This document shows, one piece after another, positions 41,455 through 50,072 of a stretch of DNA of 64,000 nt (position 1 is its first letter; every line of letters begins with the position of its first letter). Both the position numbers and the translations under genes were made by a program. This stretch comes from Nitrososphaerota archaeon (GTDB lineage: Archaea > Thermoproteota > Nitrososphaeria > Nitrososphaerales > Gagatemarchaeaceae). The notes under the pieces were generated by a model. That model was not told the DNA's origin, searched no databases, and saw only the letters and a list, made by a program, of their open reading frames with translations. The DNA lies in the NCBI GenBank assembly GCA_029785195.1, contig JAFMAD010000005.1, forward strand, positions 25,347 to 89,346, in the 5' to 3' direction.

Positions 41455-43368
41455 TTGGAACAGAAAGCCAACGGCGTGAGCCTGATGAGCGCTATTCTGA
41501 ACAATATCCCAGCGGAGGCTCAGATCACAAGGATAGAGTATGAGGGCCCCAGGATAGCCCTCTATACAAAGAACCCAGCCTACCTCCACAAGAACAGCTA
41601 TGTCATTTCAGAGATAGTGAACTCCCTGAAGAGGAGGGTCGTCACCAGGACTGAGAAGTCAATAAGGAAACAGGAGAGCGATGCGAGGCAGGTCCTCGAG
41701 AGGACCGTCCCTCCGGACGCGGGGGCGTCCAACTACTTCTTCGACGACGCGCTGGGCGAGATAACCATCGAAGCGGAGAATCCCAGGCTGCTCTCTCAGG
41801 ACGCTGGTTTCGACCTTGGCAGCGCCATGGAGAATACGGGATGGAAGATCAAGGTCCGCAAGGCCCCGCACATAAAATCCACCGCCATCCAGAACGTATA
41901 CTTCGCGCTGAAAGCAGGGTCCGAGATAAGAGAGAAGTTTTACCGGGAGCTGGGCGAAGCGATATTCAGACCACGGATCGCCGCAGAGGAGCACGTCACC
42001 ATCAAGACCCTCGGCGCGTTTCAACAGGTGGGAAGGTCGTGCGTGCTCGTCGAGACGGCGGAGAGCAAGGTGCTACTTGACTGCGGCATACATCCTGGCT
42101 CGAGGAACCCTTGGGACGCCTATCCGCGCCTCGACTGGGCCGACATATCGCCAGGAGAGATAGATGCCATAGTGGTGAGCCATGCGCATCTCGACCACCA
42201 GGGCTTCGTCCCTGCCATGTACAAGTATGGCTACGACGGACCTGTGTACTGCACGGAGCCGACCCTCCCTCTGATGACCATGCTGCAGAACGACTTCGTC
42301 AAAATCGCCCAGATCGAAGGAGGTAGGCTGATTTACGACCAGAAGGACATCAGAGACGAGATTCAGCACACTATCACCCTCCCCTACGGCATGGTGACGG
42401 ACATATCGCCCGACATCAAGCTCGTGTTCAACAACGCCGGGCACATCTTAGGGTCCGCGACTGTCCACCTCCACATCGGGGAAGGCGCGCACAACATAGT
42501 CTACACCGGGGACTACAAGTATGGGAGAACCCAACTCTTCGACTCGGCTACCTGGAACTATCCCAGGGTAGAGACTCTAATCACCGAGAGCACCTACGGT
42601 GCAAAGGAGGACATCATGCCGGTACGTGAAGAGGTGGAGATGAACTTCGTCAACGCCATCAACGGCACCCTCAGAAACGGAGGGAAGGTGCTGATCCCAA
42701 TCCCAGCCGTGGGGAGGGCACAGGAGATACTTCTGGTGATAGATCAGTACATGAAGAACAAGGTGCTCGTGGAGGCGCCGGTCTTCACGGAAGGGATGAT
42801 CTCGGAAGCCACGGCGATTCACGTCTCCTATGCCGACTATCTTTCCAGGGAGCTGAGAGCCAAGATACTCGAAGAAGGGGTGAATCCGTTCAAGTCTGAG
42901 TACTTTACCGAAGTAGAGCACCCGAGCGACAGAGAAGAGGCGTACAGAGAAGGGCCTGCCATCATCATGGCGACATCGGGGATGCTAGAGGGAGGGCCTG
43001 TCCTCGACTACTTCGAACACCTCGCCCCCTCAGAGAAGAACAAGATTATCTTTGTCTCATACCAGGTGCAGGGGACCATAGGAAGGAGGATCCTCGACGG
43101 GGGGAGCCAGGCGAGCCTGATGGGTCAGGACGGCAAGATAAAGATCGTAGACGTCAGGGCTTCGGTCCAGAAGGTGGACGGCTTCAGCGGCCACAGCGAC
43201 TACAACCAGATAATCCGCTTCGTAGGCAAGGTGAGACCGAAGCTGCAGCTGGTGCTCGTGAACCACGGAGAGAAGAGGAAGACGGAGAACCTCGCATACG
43301 CCATACAGAGGATTTACCGGGTCCCCGCGATTCACCCCGCAGTCCAGGAAGCAATCAGGGTCTACTGA
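41455..43368 (+). CDS. aCPSF1/FttA beta-CASP ribonuclease, transcription termination factor
   Basis: 637 residues from TTG 41455. Two KH-like domains (about 1-170) bind RNA; the metallo-beta-lactamase domain has HAHLDHQG at about 243-250, LGSATVHL and YTGDYKYG. The beta-CASP insert includes MATSGMLEGGP, and the C-terminus SGHSD and NHGEKRK complete the active site. FttA cuts nascent RNA and ends transcription in archaea. The co-transcription with a proteasome subunit is common in TACK archaea. Confidence 0.96.
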   Translation: MEQKANGVSLMSAILNNIPAEAQITRIEYEGPRIALYTKNPAYLHKNSYVISEIVNSLKRRVVTRTEKSIRKQESDARQVLERTVPPDAGASNYFFDDALGEITIEAENPRLLSQDAGFDLGSAMENTGWKIKVRKAPHIKSTAIQNVYFALKAGSEIREKFYRELGEAIFRPRIAAEEHVTIKTLGAFQQVGRSCVLVETAESKVLLDCGIHPGSRNPWDAYPRLDWADISPGEIDAIVVSHAHLDHQGFVPAMYKYGYDGPVYCTEPTLPLMTMLQNDFVKIAQIEGGRLIYDQKDIRDEIQHTITLPYGMVTDISPDIKLVFNNAGHILGSATVHLHIGEGAHNIVYTGDYKYGRTQLFDSATWNYPRVETLITESTYGAKEDIMPVREEVEMNFVNAINGTLRNGGKVLIPIPAVGRAQEILLVIDQYMKNKVLVEAPVFTEGMISEATAIHVSYADYLSRELRAKILEEGVNPFKSEYFTEVEHPSDREEAYREGPAIIMATSGMLEGGPVLDYFEHLAPSEKNKIIFVSYQVQGTIGRRILDGGSQASLMGQDGKIKIVDVRASVQKVDGFSGHSDYNQIIRFVGKVRPKLQLVLVNHGEKRKTENLAYAIQRIYRVPAIHPAVQEAIRVY

Positions 43369-43567
43369 CACTGGCTCGGATCCGACAACGCCCCTGGGTC
43401 TGAAGTCCGTCCCCGCGACTGGTTCAGATTCGTGACGGGGAGGCCCGGAGGACGTGGCTCGCAATCTGTTCGTGCCGTTGCCCGCCTTTGTTGGAGCTTA
43501 CGGCGGAGGGCCGCGTAGCCGCACGTGCTTGTATGAAAGCGGCTCAGGTATTCATGATACGAGGGGC

Positions 43568-43864
43568 CTACTGGAGGCCGCGCCAGATCCTCACGCCCGG
43601 AGGGGTGATCACGACCCTTTCGTCCCCAAGCCTGGCGATGTCCCCACCGACCGAGGTGGCGAACTCGTATAGCTGCTCGACCGAGGACTTTAGCTCTTCG
43701 AGGCTCTTCTGGGCCAGCGGGGTCACTTTGAGTATCACTATGGTCTTGTTGGAGACGTCTTCCTGAATCTTGGGCAGCTCCTCGATGCTCTTGAGCGCCA
43801 GCGCCTTCAGAAGAATCTCCTTGCTCTTCCCTTCGAGCTTCCTCTCCTGCATCACACCGGACAT
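43568..43864 (-). CDS. sepF: Archaeal SepF, cell-division protein
   Basis: 98 residues from the methionine at 43864. LKALALKSIEELPKIQEDV, IVILKVTPLAQKSLEELKSSVEQLY, and the C-terminal GGDIARLGDERVVITPPGVRIWR match archaeal SepF. SepF links the FtsZ ring to the membrane; an N-terminal amphipathic start (SGVMQERKL) may serve as membrane anchor. No ftsZ is in the window. TATA-like CTTAATAATG near 43894-43903 supports this start; a perfect inverted repeat lies further upstream at 43957-43971. Confidence 0.85.
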   Translation of the reverse strand: MSGVMQERKLEGKSKEILLKALALKSIEELPKIQEDVSNKTIVILKVTPLAQKSLEELKSSVEQLYEFATSVGGDIARLGDERVVITPPGVRIWRGLQ

Positions 43865-43956
43865 TTGAAGTGGTTCTCCGTGACTCATGGTCATTATTAA
43901 GGGTAGGGCGGCGCCAGCAATTCTATCGCAGCCCTGAATTAGTTAGACACCGTTGT

Positions 43957-43971
43957 AGAGAATAGTTCTCT
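43957..43971. repeat. Perfect inverted repeat upstream of sepF
   Basis: AGAGAA-TAG-TTCTCT, six-base arms around three bases. It lies between the PUA gene and sepF, about 55 bp upstream of the sepF TATA-like box. It could be a regulator site or the 3' hairpin of the PUA message. Confidence 0.5.
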
Positions 43972-44027
43972 GGGCGGGGATTTCCTTCTCAGCTTAAAAG
44001 GAGAGGGGAGCGCGAAAGTAAAACCGA

Positions 44028-44507
44028 TCAGAGGGATTTGTGGGCGTTCCAGTACCGGTCTCCCACATAGTGCATGTTCTTCACGCACTCGCCCTTGGAC
44101 ATTGACTGAGCTTCAGCGCCTGGGACGGTCGCGCGGCCGACCACTATGACGCGCCCCTTCTTCTCCTCCCTGACGACAACAAGTTTCCCTGGCGCCCCCC
44201 AATCATCCATCTTCCTTATGCCAGGCCGCATCACGTCGGCCCCGTTGATGAGGAACCTGATGGCACCCTCGTCGACCACGACGGACGGGAAGAGGGCGAG
44301 GGCAGGCTGAGACCCCAGGAACGGGAAGAACACCTCTCCAGACTGCACCAGCTCGTAATCTTCGAGCTTAACGAAGACGATTCCTTCTTCTGGTTCCGCA
44401 CACTCCGCCTGGGCAGACTTTGGCAGGCTGAAGGAGACGCCCATGGACCCCTCCAGCTTCGCGATCATCCCTACCGAGTCTCGGTGTGACAGGACCCATT
44501 TTTTCAA
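44028..44507 (-). CDS. PUA-domain RNA-binding protein (DUF1947/MCT-1-like)
   Basis: 159 residues. An N-terminal 70-residue pre-PUA part is followed by a PUA domain with LALFPSVVVDEGAIRFLINGADVMRPGIR, the signature PUA stretch, and VVVREEKKGRVIVVGRA. Archaeal MCT-1-like proteins bind RNA and are linked to translation. Divergent from the Sm gene; the two promoters share the AT-rich 63 bp gap. Confidence 0.88.
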   Translation of the reverse strand: MKKWVLSHRDSVGMIAKLEGSMGVSFSLPKSAQAECAEPEEGIVFVKLEDYELVQSGEVFFPFLGSQPALALFPSVVVDEGAIRFLINGADVMRPGIRKMDDWGAPGKLVVVREEKKGRVIVVGRATVPGAEAQSMSKGECVKNMHYVGDRYWNAHKSL

Positions 44508-44570
44508 CTGGGGGAGCGTTCATGACTGCTTTAAATAAATGAATCCAGACGGCAGGTTCAAGGGAACAAC

Positions 44571-44801
44571 TTGTCCGTAGACATGGCAGTCAAGGTCCTT
44601 GACGAGAGCTTCGGGAAGGTCGTCTTGATCAAGCTGAAGGGAGGGAAAGTCATCAGAGGGAGTCTTCAAGGATTCGACCAGCACATGAACCTGGCCCTCG
44701 AGAAAGCGGAAGAGGTGTCCGACGACGGACAGTCGAGTTCACTGGGTACACTGATCGTGCGTGGGGACAACATAATCATGATATCCCCCCCGCCGACCTA
44801 G
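44571..44801 (+). CDS. Sm-like (Lsm) RNA-binding protein
   Basis: 76 residues from TTG 44571. VVLIKLKGGKVIRGSLQGFDQHMNLAL is Sm1 and TLIVRGDNIIMIS Sm2. Archaeal SmAPs form heptameric rings that bind U-rich RNA. TATA-like TTTAAATAAAT lies at about 44531-44541. In many archaea eL37 follows the Sm gene; it does not here. Confidence 0.93.
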   Translation: MSVDMAVKVLDESFGKVVLIKLKGGKVIRGSLQGFDQHMNLALEKAEEVSDDGQSSSLGTLIVRGDNIIMISPPPT

Positions 44802-44898
44802 AGTAACAACACAGCACAACGTCCCGATGAGAGTGCAGTGGCACGCGCGAATCTGCTTTTATACCAAAGCGCCTAAGCGCGGGCAAGGATAGGCGCGC

Positions 44899-45561
44899 AT
44901 GGTCGATGCTCTGACGGTGGTGGTCGCCGGTATTGTCGGCCTCGGCCTAGGCGGACTGGCATCGTACGTTGTGTTCTACACGAGGCCGAAGCGGGCGAAG
45001 GTGTCCCTGAGGCGGGTCGACGCAGAAGCTAGGACCGTCGAGTCCACCGTGACCACTGCTGACCTGGAGCGCTCTCGGAGAGAGATGAGGACGATTATGG
45101 TCGAGAGAGACCTCCTCTCCTCCGCTATGATGAAACTCTACGAAGCGGAGAGCGAAGGGAGGATAACCCGCGAAGAGAGGGAGATGATATCCAAGCGGTA
45201 CAGCGACCAGATCAAAGACCTCCAGGCTAAGTTGAAGGACGTCGAGCTGGTCGTCGAAGTGGGAGAACTCGAAGGGCTCCGAAACGAACTGGTGACCCTC
45301 TTTGAGAGCAAGATACGAAACATCGAGTCCAGGCTGGACGTGGCGAAGCAGAGGCTCGGACCAGCAGCTCCTCAGCCTGTTAAGAAGGAGGCCGCCCCCA
45401 AGGTCGAGAAGGCCACCGACCTCGAGCGGGTCGTGGAGAGGAGGGCCAAACCCGAGATGAGCGAGTCAGAGAAGAGGGTCAAGGTGATCAGGGACGAAGT
45501 GATGGATGCCCTCACTAAGCTAGAGCAGATAGACATCGAAAAGAAGCAGCAGGAAGGCTGA
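44899..45561 (+). CDS. Membrane-anchored coiled-coil protein, unknown function
   Basis: 220 residues. One N-terminal transmembrane segment (about 5-27, VVVAGIVGLGLGGLASYVVFY) followed by basic residues, then a long heptad-rich helix from about 50 to 150, and a charged Ala/Pro/Lys region and final helix. The domain would face the cytosol. The design is like a scaffold or tether; no family is recognised. TGATG overlap couples it to rpiA. A strong TATA box CTTTTATAC lies at 44852-44860. Confidence 0.7.
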   Translation: MVDALTVVVAGIVGLGLGGLASYVVFYTRPKRAKVSLRRVDAEARTVESTVTTADLERSRREMRTIMVERDLLSSAMMKLYEAESEGRITREEREMISKRYSDQIKDLQAKLKDVELVVEVGELEGLRNELVTLFESKIRNIESRLDVAKQRLGPAAPQPVKKEAAPKVEKATDLERVVERRAKPEMSESEKRVKVIRDEVMDALTKLEQIDIEKKQQEG

Positions 45562-46253
45562 TGGACAAGTCAAGGGACGCCCTGAAGGGAGTGGCCAAGG
45601 AGCTTGCCGAGCGGATCTCCCCGGGCATGACTCTCGGCCTTGGCAGCGGTTCGACCGTGGCGGCGCTCCTCGAGGAACTGTCTCCCCTAGTGATGGCGAG
45701 GTCGAAGACGATCAGGGGTGTAGCGACCTCGACCCAGATCGAGATGGCGGCGGCAAAGTGCGGCGTCGAGGTCGTACCGTTCAAGGGCTCGGTCGACCTC
45801 GTAATAGACGGCGCCGACCAGGTGGACGCTGGACTTAACCTGGTCAAGGGAGGAGGCGGGGCCCTGCTGAAAGAAAAGATCGTCATGGGAGGCGCGAGGT
45901 CCGCCGTGATTGTTGCGGGGGAAGCCAAGTTCGCGAGGAAACTCTGCGAAAACGGCGTGAGGGTCCCAGTCGAGGTCGTCCCGATGGCCAGGGAGAGCGC
46001 AAAGCTGAAGCTTTCGACGCTCGGCGGCACCCCAGAAGAGAGGCTCCTCCCCAAGGGGTATCCGTACTTCACTGAGAGCGGGAACGTGATCCTAGACACA
46101 CTGTTCGATCCCATTGACGACCCGAGGGACCTTGAAATGAGAGCGAAGTCCATCCCCGGGGTGGCCGAAGTGGGGATCTTCACGATAAAACCAATCGCCG
46201 TCTACAGGCTCGGAGACGACGGAGGCTTCGAGCTCATGTCTAACTCTGGATAG
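45561..46253 (+). CDS. rpiA: Ribose-5-phosphate isomerase A
   Basis: 230 residues. GLGSGSTVAALLEEL binds phosphate, DLVIDGADQVD and KGGGGALLKEKIV hold the catalytic Asp, Glu and Lys, and VPVEVVPMA follows. It interconverts ribulose-5-phosphate and ribose-5-phosphate for nucleotide synthesis. Its ATG overlaps the stop of the coiled-coil protein. Confidence 0.96.
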   Translation: MDKSRDALKGVAKELAERISPGMTLGLGSGSTVAALLEELSPLVMARSKTIRGVATSTQIEMAAAKCGVEVVPFKGSVDLVIDGADQVDAGLNLVKGGGGALLKEKIVMGGARSAVIVAGEAKFARKLCENGVRVPVEVVPMARESAKLKLSTLGGTPEERLLPKGYPYFTESGNVILDTLFDPIDDPRDLEMRAKSIPGVAEVGIFTIKPIAVYRLGDDGGFELMSNSG

Positions 46254-46378
46254 GTCTCAACGAAGTCGTCCTGGGACGAGAGGCGACGTTTGGGCGCGCC
46301 TGATGAAGGGAGAGGCGACTGTCACGTCTAGACTCCGTATCACTTATAACTACCTGACGGTGGCGATGTTTGACAGTC

Positions 46379-46807
46379 ATGACACGTGATGTAGGTTACA
46401 AGTCTGCACCGATCGACCCGAACTTCCTGTCGAAACCCGACCAGTTCCCAGAAACAGGGGAACACAACGGGCACAAGGTAAGGGCAGCAGGAGTCACGAG
46501 GAACGACGGTGAAGGAAAGCCGTATCCGACCACCAATGGGGTCCATGGCACCCAGGTGGCGATCGACTGGGAGTCGTGCGTCGCGGACGGAGTCTGCATG
46601 GATGTCTGTCCAGTGTTTGTGTTCGAATGGTTGCTCAACCCTGGTCAGGCGGGCACCGGGAAGGACAAAGTCGTCGAACAGGGGACCCCCGAGTGGAACC
46701 AGTACAGGAGCGACAAATGCGACCCCGTGAGAGAGATGGACTGCATCTTCTGCATGGCCTGCGAAACCAGTTGTCCAACCCAGAGTATCAAGATTACCCA
46801 ACCATAG
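46379..46807 (+). CDS. Zinc-containing 7Fe/8Fe ferredoxin, Sulfolobus type
   Basis: 142 residues from ATG 46379. The N-terminal extension keeps zinc ligands HNGH and GVHG as in Sulfolobus/Thermoplasma zinc ferredoxins, with the distal Asp in DPVRE; the core has CVADGVCMDVCP and CIFCMACETSCP. It carries low-potential electrons for 2-oxoacid:ferredoxin oxidoreductases and partners with ferredoxin-NADP reductase (see 13135). A TATA box TTATAAC at 46344-46350 supports ATG 46379 over the TTG at 46370. A 25-residue insertion between the two cluster motifs is longer than usual. Confidence 0.9.
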   Translation: MTRDVGYKSAPIDPNFLSKPDQFPETGEHNGHKVRAAGVTRNDGEGKPYPTTNGVHGTQVAIDWESCVADGVCMDVCPVFVFEWLLNPGQAGTGKDKVVEQGTPEWNQYRSDKCDPVREMDCIFCMACETSCPTQSIKITQP

Positions 46808-47001
46808 TGCCTGCTCGGCGTAGTAGGCGGCCCATCCCCGCAGAACAGGGGGTGAGGGCCACGGATTCCGTCCCATTCTGGGTACCAATTGCGTTGGTGT
46901 CACCCTCGAACAGAGCCTGACGATATGCGGTAGGGCCTCCACGCCTGGTGCCGCCGGTCAGCAAGTGTTTTATTGCGACAGAAGCCAGCGACCTGAACGC
47001 A

Positions 47002-47376
47002 ATGGCTGAAGACACCGACCTGAAGCTCCTAGAGCAGCGGAAGCTCGAGGAGCTTAGGAAGAGACTGAAAGCAGCGGAGCATGCTCCCAAAAAGGAGAAG
47101 ACCGACAGGGAAGTGGTAGAGGGGATACTCTACGACAGAGGGGCCGAGGTTCTTGAGACGGCGTACTCGTTCTATCCCGCCGAGACGGAGAGGCTGGTCA
47201 AAGAGCTCGCGGGGATGGTTCGTGCCGGCCGGCTGAACGGAACGATTGGAGGGGGCGAACTGCTATCCATATTCCGGCAGCTCGGGCTGAGGTTCCGGAT
47301 GAAGACATCGATCAAGGTGATGGACCAGGGGAAGCTTGTTGACCTGAGCGAGAAGCTCGGGAAGAGGGAGGAATGA
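47002..47376 (+). CDS. PDCD5-family DNA-binding protein
   Basis: 124 residues. A helical N-terminus (DLKLLEQRKLEELRKRL) followed by a three-helix core with REVVEGILYDRGAEVLETA and IGGGELLSIFRQLGLRF, then IKVMDQGKLVDLSEKL. Archaeal PDCD5 proteins bind nucleic acid; the domain is conserved with eukaryotic TFAR19. The family is usually about 115 residues. The start at 47002 is chosen over 46948 because the TATA-like TTTTATTG lies 26-33 nt upstream. It overlaps the PAC2 gene by four bases. Confidence 0.78.
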   Translation: MAEDTDLKLLEQRKLEELRKRLKAAEHAPKKEKTDREVVEGILYDRGAEVLETAYSFYPAETERLVKELAGMVRAGRLNGTIGGGELLSIFRQLGLRFRMKTSIKVMDQGKLVDLSEKLGKREE

Positions 47377-48146
47377 GCGCCGCGACGGTCGTCAAAGAGA
47401 GGGTTCTCTCGGTCCCAAGGGGCCGGCAGCCTGTCCTTGTCTGCGGGCTCCCCGGGAGCGGCTACGTGGGGAAGCTCGCGGCGGACCACCTGGTGACCTC
47501 GCTCAGGCTGAAAAAGATCGCTGAGTACACCAGCGCCGCATTCCCGCCTCAGGTGAGTGTGAAGGAAGACGGGATAGCTGAGCCTCCCAAGGGCGAGCTC
47601 TTCTTCGCGTCCATGAAGGGGAAGAGGAGCATCATGGTATTCACCGCCGACACCCAGCCGACGACCTCCGAAGGAGAGTATGAGCTTTCGGACAAGGTGG
47701 TAAAGTTCGCGAAGAAGTGCGGGGTGAAGAGAGTCTATACGCTGGCGGCCTACATAACAGGCTCCTTCACAAAGTCTCCAAAGGTGTACGGTGCAGGAAC
47801 ATGCAAGGAGATGGCAGACGTACTGTCTGCCAGCGGAGTCACGCTGATGAAGGACGGCGGGATCAGCGGAATGAACGGGCTGCTCATAGGGGTGGGGGCG
47901 CTCAGGGGATTGGAAGGCGCGTGCCTCCTCGGGGAGACGTCAGGCTATGTCGTCGACGCTGCGGCCTCCAAGGCCGTCCTCGAGCTGCTGTCGAGGGTGC
48001 TAGACATCCCGATGGACACGTCCAGGCTGAACGAGAGGGCCGAAGAGACGCAGAAGGTGATCAGCCAGCTCCAGGCGATGGCGGAACAGTCTCGTGAGGC
48101 AGCTCCACAGTCGTCGCGCGAACAGAGACCAGGCTACATCGGATAG
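47373..48146 (+). CDS. PAC2-family proteasome-assembly-like protein
   Basis: 257 residues. VLVCGLPGSGYVGKLAADHLVTSL and VYTLAAYITGSFTKSPKVYGAGT, with GISGMNGLLIGVGALRGLEGACLLGETSGYV, are PAC2-domain signatures. Archaeal homologues (PbaA/PbaB) help assemble or activate the 20S proteasome, in agreement with two beta subunits in the window. The C-terminus is polar and lacks a clear HbYX tail. Overlaps PDCD5 by four bases. Confidence 0.86.
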   Translation: MSAATVVKERVLSVPRGRQPVLVCGLPGSGYVGKLAADHLVTSLRLKKIAEYTSAAFPPQVSVKEDGIAEPPKGELFFASMKGKRSIMVFTADTQPTTSEGEYELSDKVVKFAKKCGVKRVYTLAAYITGSFTKSPKVYGAGTCKEMADVLSASGVTLMKDGGISGMNGLLIGVGALRGLEGACLLGETSGYVVDAAASKAVLELLSRVLDIPMDTSRLNERAEETQKVISQLQAMAEQSREAAPQSSREQRPGYIG

Positions 48147-48148
48147 AG

Positions 48149-48409
48149 TTAGAAGGCGGGGAGGCTGACCCCGAAGACGCCTGTCAGAGCCACGTCCAAG
48201 ACCATCAGTATGAGCCACGCCAGGACTACGACTGCGACGGCGCCGAGCAAGGAGGTGTGGAATGCCCGCCTGAAGACAGCCAACCAGCCCAGGAGGCCGA
48301 GGGCGAGAGCCACCGCTAGCGCCGGTGAGTCCATGACCGCGCCCAGAGCGAAAGCGACCACGAGGTACACGACGTAGTAGACCACAACCCCACCCAAGTT
48401 AGCGCCCAT
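48149..48409 (-). CDS. Small membrane protein, three predicted helices
   Basis: 86 residues, almost entirely hydrophobic: VVVYYVVYLVVAFALGAVM, ALAVALALGLLGWLAVF and LLGAVAVVVLAWLILMVLDVAL. No motif. The start overlaps the upstream small membrane gene by 11 bases, so they are translated together. Function unknown. Confidence 0.7.
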   Translation of the reverse strand: MGANLGGVVVYYVVYLVVAFALGAVMDSPALAVALALGLLGWLAVFRRAFHTSLLGAVAVVVLAWLILMVLDVALTGVFGVSLPAF

Positions 48410-48551
48410 CGCGCCGCCGAAGGTGGCCCTGTCTCCCCTTGACCAACTTTTCCGCGAAGTTCACCGGGACTGACACCACCGCCCAAAGAACGGCCAGCCC
48501 GACTGAGACAAGCAGCATCACGCCTCCGGTGGGTAGGTGCAGCGTGAGCAT
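48399..48551 (-). CDS. Very small membrane protein (50 residues)
   Basis: ATG 48551 to TAA 48399. One transmembrane helix (GVMLLVSVGLAVLWAVVSVPV) and a basic tail rich in Arg and Lys. It overlaps the following membrane gene by 11 bases, and the RtcB stop at 48558 lies just upstream. Such overlap suggests that both genes are real. No family recognised. Confidence 0.6.
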   Translation of the reverse strand: MLTLHLPTGGVMLLVSVGLAVLWAVVSVPVNFAEKLVKGRQGHLRRRDGR

Positions 48552-48557
48552 CCTAGC

Positions 48558-50015
48558 TCACCCCTTGATGTTGCCAATGGGCCGGAGCGCCACGACCTTC
48601 TTGGAAATCCCTGCCCTGTCCATGGTCTCCACCACCTCGGAGATGTCTTTGTAGGCCATCCCGGCCTCCTCTGCGAGGCCGTCCATGGTGGCAGCCTTCA
48701 CATAGATGCCTCGGTCCAGCATTCTACGCTGCAGCTCCGCACCGTGCACTTCGCGCCTCGCGGCTGTCCTGGACATGGTCCTCCCTGACCCATGCGCAGT
48801 TGAACCGAAGGTCTCCTCCATGGCCTTCTGGGACCCGACTAGCAGGTAGGACCCGGTCTCCATGGACCCTCCTATAATCACGGGCTGTCCTATTCCCCGG
48901 TATGGAGCGGGGATGTCCGGGTGCCCCGGGCCGAAGCTGCGCGTCGCCCCCTTCCTGTGCACGAGGACATCAGCACTCTTGCCTTCGTAGGAATGCCTCT
49001 CCACCTTCGCTACGTTGTGGCATACGTCGTAGATGAGGTGCATGTCGAGGGCCTCGGCTTCCCTGTGGAATGTCCTGGAGAAGGCCTCCCTGACCCTCTG
49101 CACTATGATCTGCCTGTTTGTGAAGGCCATGTTGGCCGCGCAGACCATTGCCCCGTAGTAGTCCTTACCCTCCTTCGACGCGAAGGGGGCGCAAGCTAGC
49201 TCTCTGTCCTTGACCTGGATTCCATGTCTCTTCATAGCACCGTCGAAGACGCGGAGGTAGTCGCTCCCTATCTGGTGGCCGAACCCGCGGCTTCCACAGT
49301 GTATCATGACCAGGACCTGGTCATCCTGGACGATTCCGAAGTGCCTTGCAAGTTCTTGGTCGAAGTACCTGGCAGGGTCGACCACCTGAACTTCGAGGTA
49401 ATGGTTGCCTGAACCCAGCGTCCCGAGCTGGTCGATCCCTCTGGTCCGGGCCTGGCGACTGACCTTGGACGGGTCAGCCCCCTTGATGTAACCCCCCTCT
49501 TCTACGTGGGCCGGGTCGTCCTCCCACGCCTGGCCATTCTCGGCGCACCACTTCACCCCGTACTTCATGATCTCGTCGAACTGAGGCTCGCTGACCCTCA
49601 GGAACCCCTTCACGCCTACTCCTGCGGGGACGAGTTTGAAGATGAGGTCGACTAGCTCCTTTATCTTTGGTTTGACTTCTGAGTACGTAAGATTCGTCCG
49701 TATCAAACGCATCCCACAGTTAATGTCGAAACCAATCCCTCCAGGCGAGATTATCCCGTCCTCGATGTCGAACGCTGCCACTCCTCCTATCGGGAACCCA
49801 TACCCCCAATGAGCGTCGGCCATGGCATAGGCCTGCCTGACGATCCCCGGGAGGCAGGCGACGTTGGTCACCTGCTCGATCACGCCGGTGTCCATCGCTT
49901 CGAGGAGCTTGCGCGTGGCATAGATCTTCGCGGGGACATTCATCCCCGGCTTGTAGGACTGTGGAATCTCCCACGAGTAATCTGAAAGCTGCTTGAAAGA
50001 GCTTGTCTGTGCCAC
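48558..50015 (-). CDS. rtcB: tRNA-splicing ligase RtcB
   Basis: 485 residues. DIEDGIISPGGIGFDINCGMRL, IHCGSRGFGHQIGSDY, ANMAFTNRQIIVQR and the GMP-accepting His region near YDVCHNVAKVERH are present. RtcB joins 2',3'-cyclic phosphate and 5'-OH ends left by tRNA-intron endonuclease. No intein was seen, though RtcB is a frequent intein host. Archease is next upstream on the same strand. Confidence 0.97.
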   Translation of the reverse strand: MAQTSSFKQLSDYSWEIPQSYKPGMNVPAKIYATRKLLEAMDTGVIEQVTNVACLPGIVRQAYAMADAHWGYGFPIGGVAAFDIEDGIISPGGIGFDINCGMRLIRTNLTYSEVKPKIKELVDLIFKLVPAGVGVKGFLRVSEPQFDEIMKYGVKWCAENGQAWEDDPAHVEEGGYIKGADPSKVSRQARTRGIDQLGTLGSGNHYLEVQVVDPARYFDQELARHFGIVQDDQVLVMIHCGSRGFGHQIGSDYLRVFDGAMKRHGIQVKDRELACAPFASKEGKDYYGAMVCAANMAFTNRQIIVQRVREAFSRTFHREAEALDMHLIYDVCHNVAKVERHSYEGKSADVLVHRKGATRSFGPGHPDIPAPYRGIGQPVIIGGSMETGSYLLVGSQKAMEETFGSTAHGSGRTMSRTAARREVHGAELQRRMLDRGIYVKAATMDGLAEEAGMAYKDISEVVETMDRAGISKKVVALRPIGNIKG

Positions 50016-50072
50016 CCAGAGCCCCTGCCCTTTTCCTTGCCTGCGAGTTGAGCCTTTAAGGGTTTGGAGGTC

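Noticed and set aside
43369..43567. tRNA-like stretch after the FttA gene (CCCCG...CGGGG)
   Set aside because: The inverted repeat has no anticodon or D-arm and does not fit a cloverleaf.
46302..46358. Possible box C/D small RNA (TGATGA ... CTGA)
   Set aside because: No clear internal C'/D' boxes, and the element overlaps the ferredoxin TATA box at 46344; the short motifs are expected by chance.
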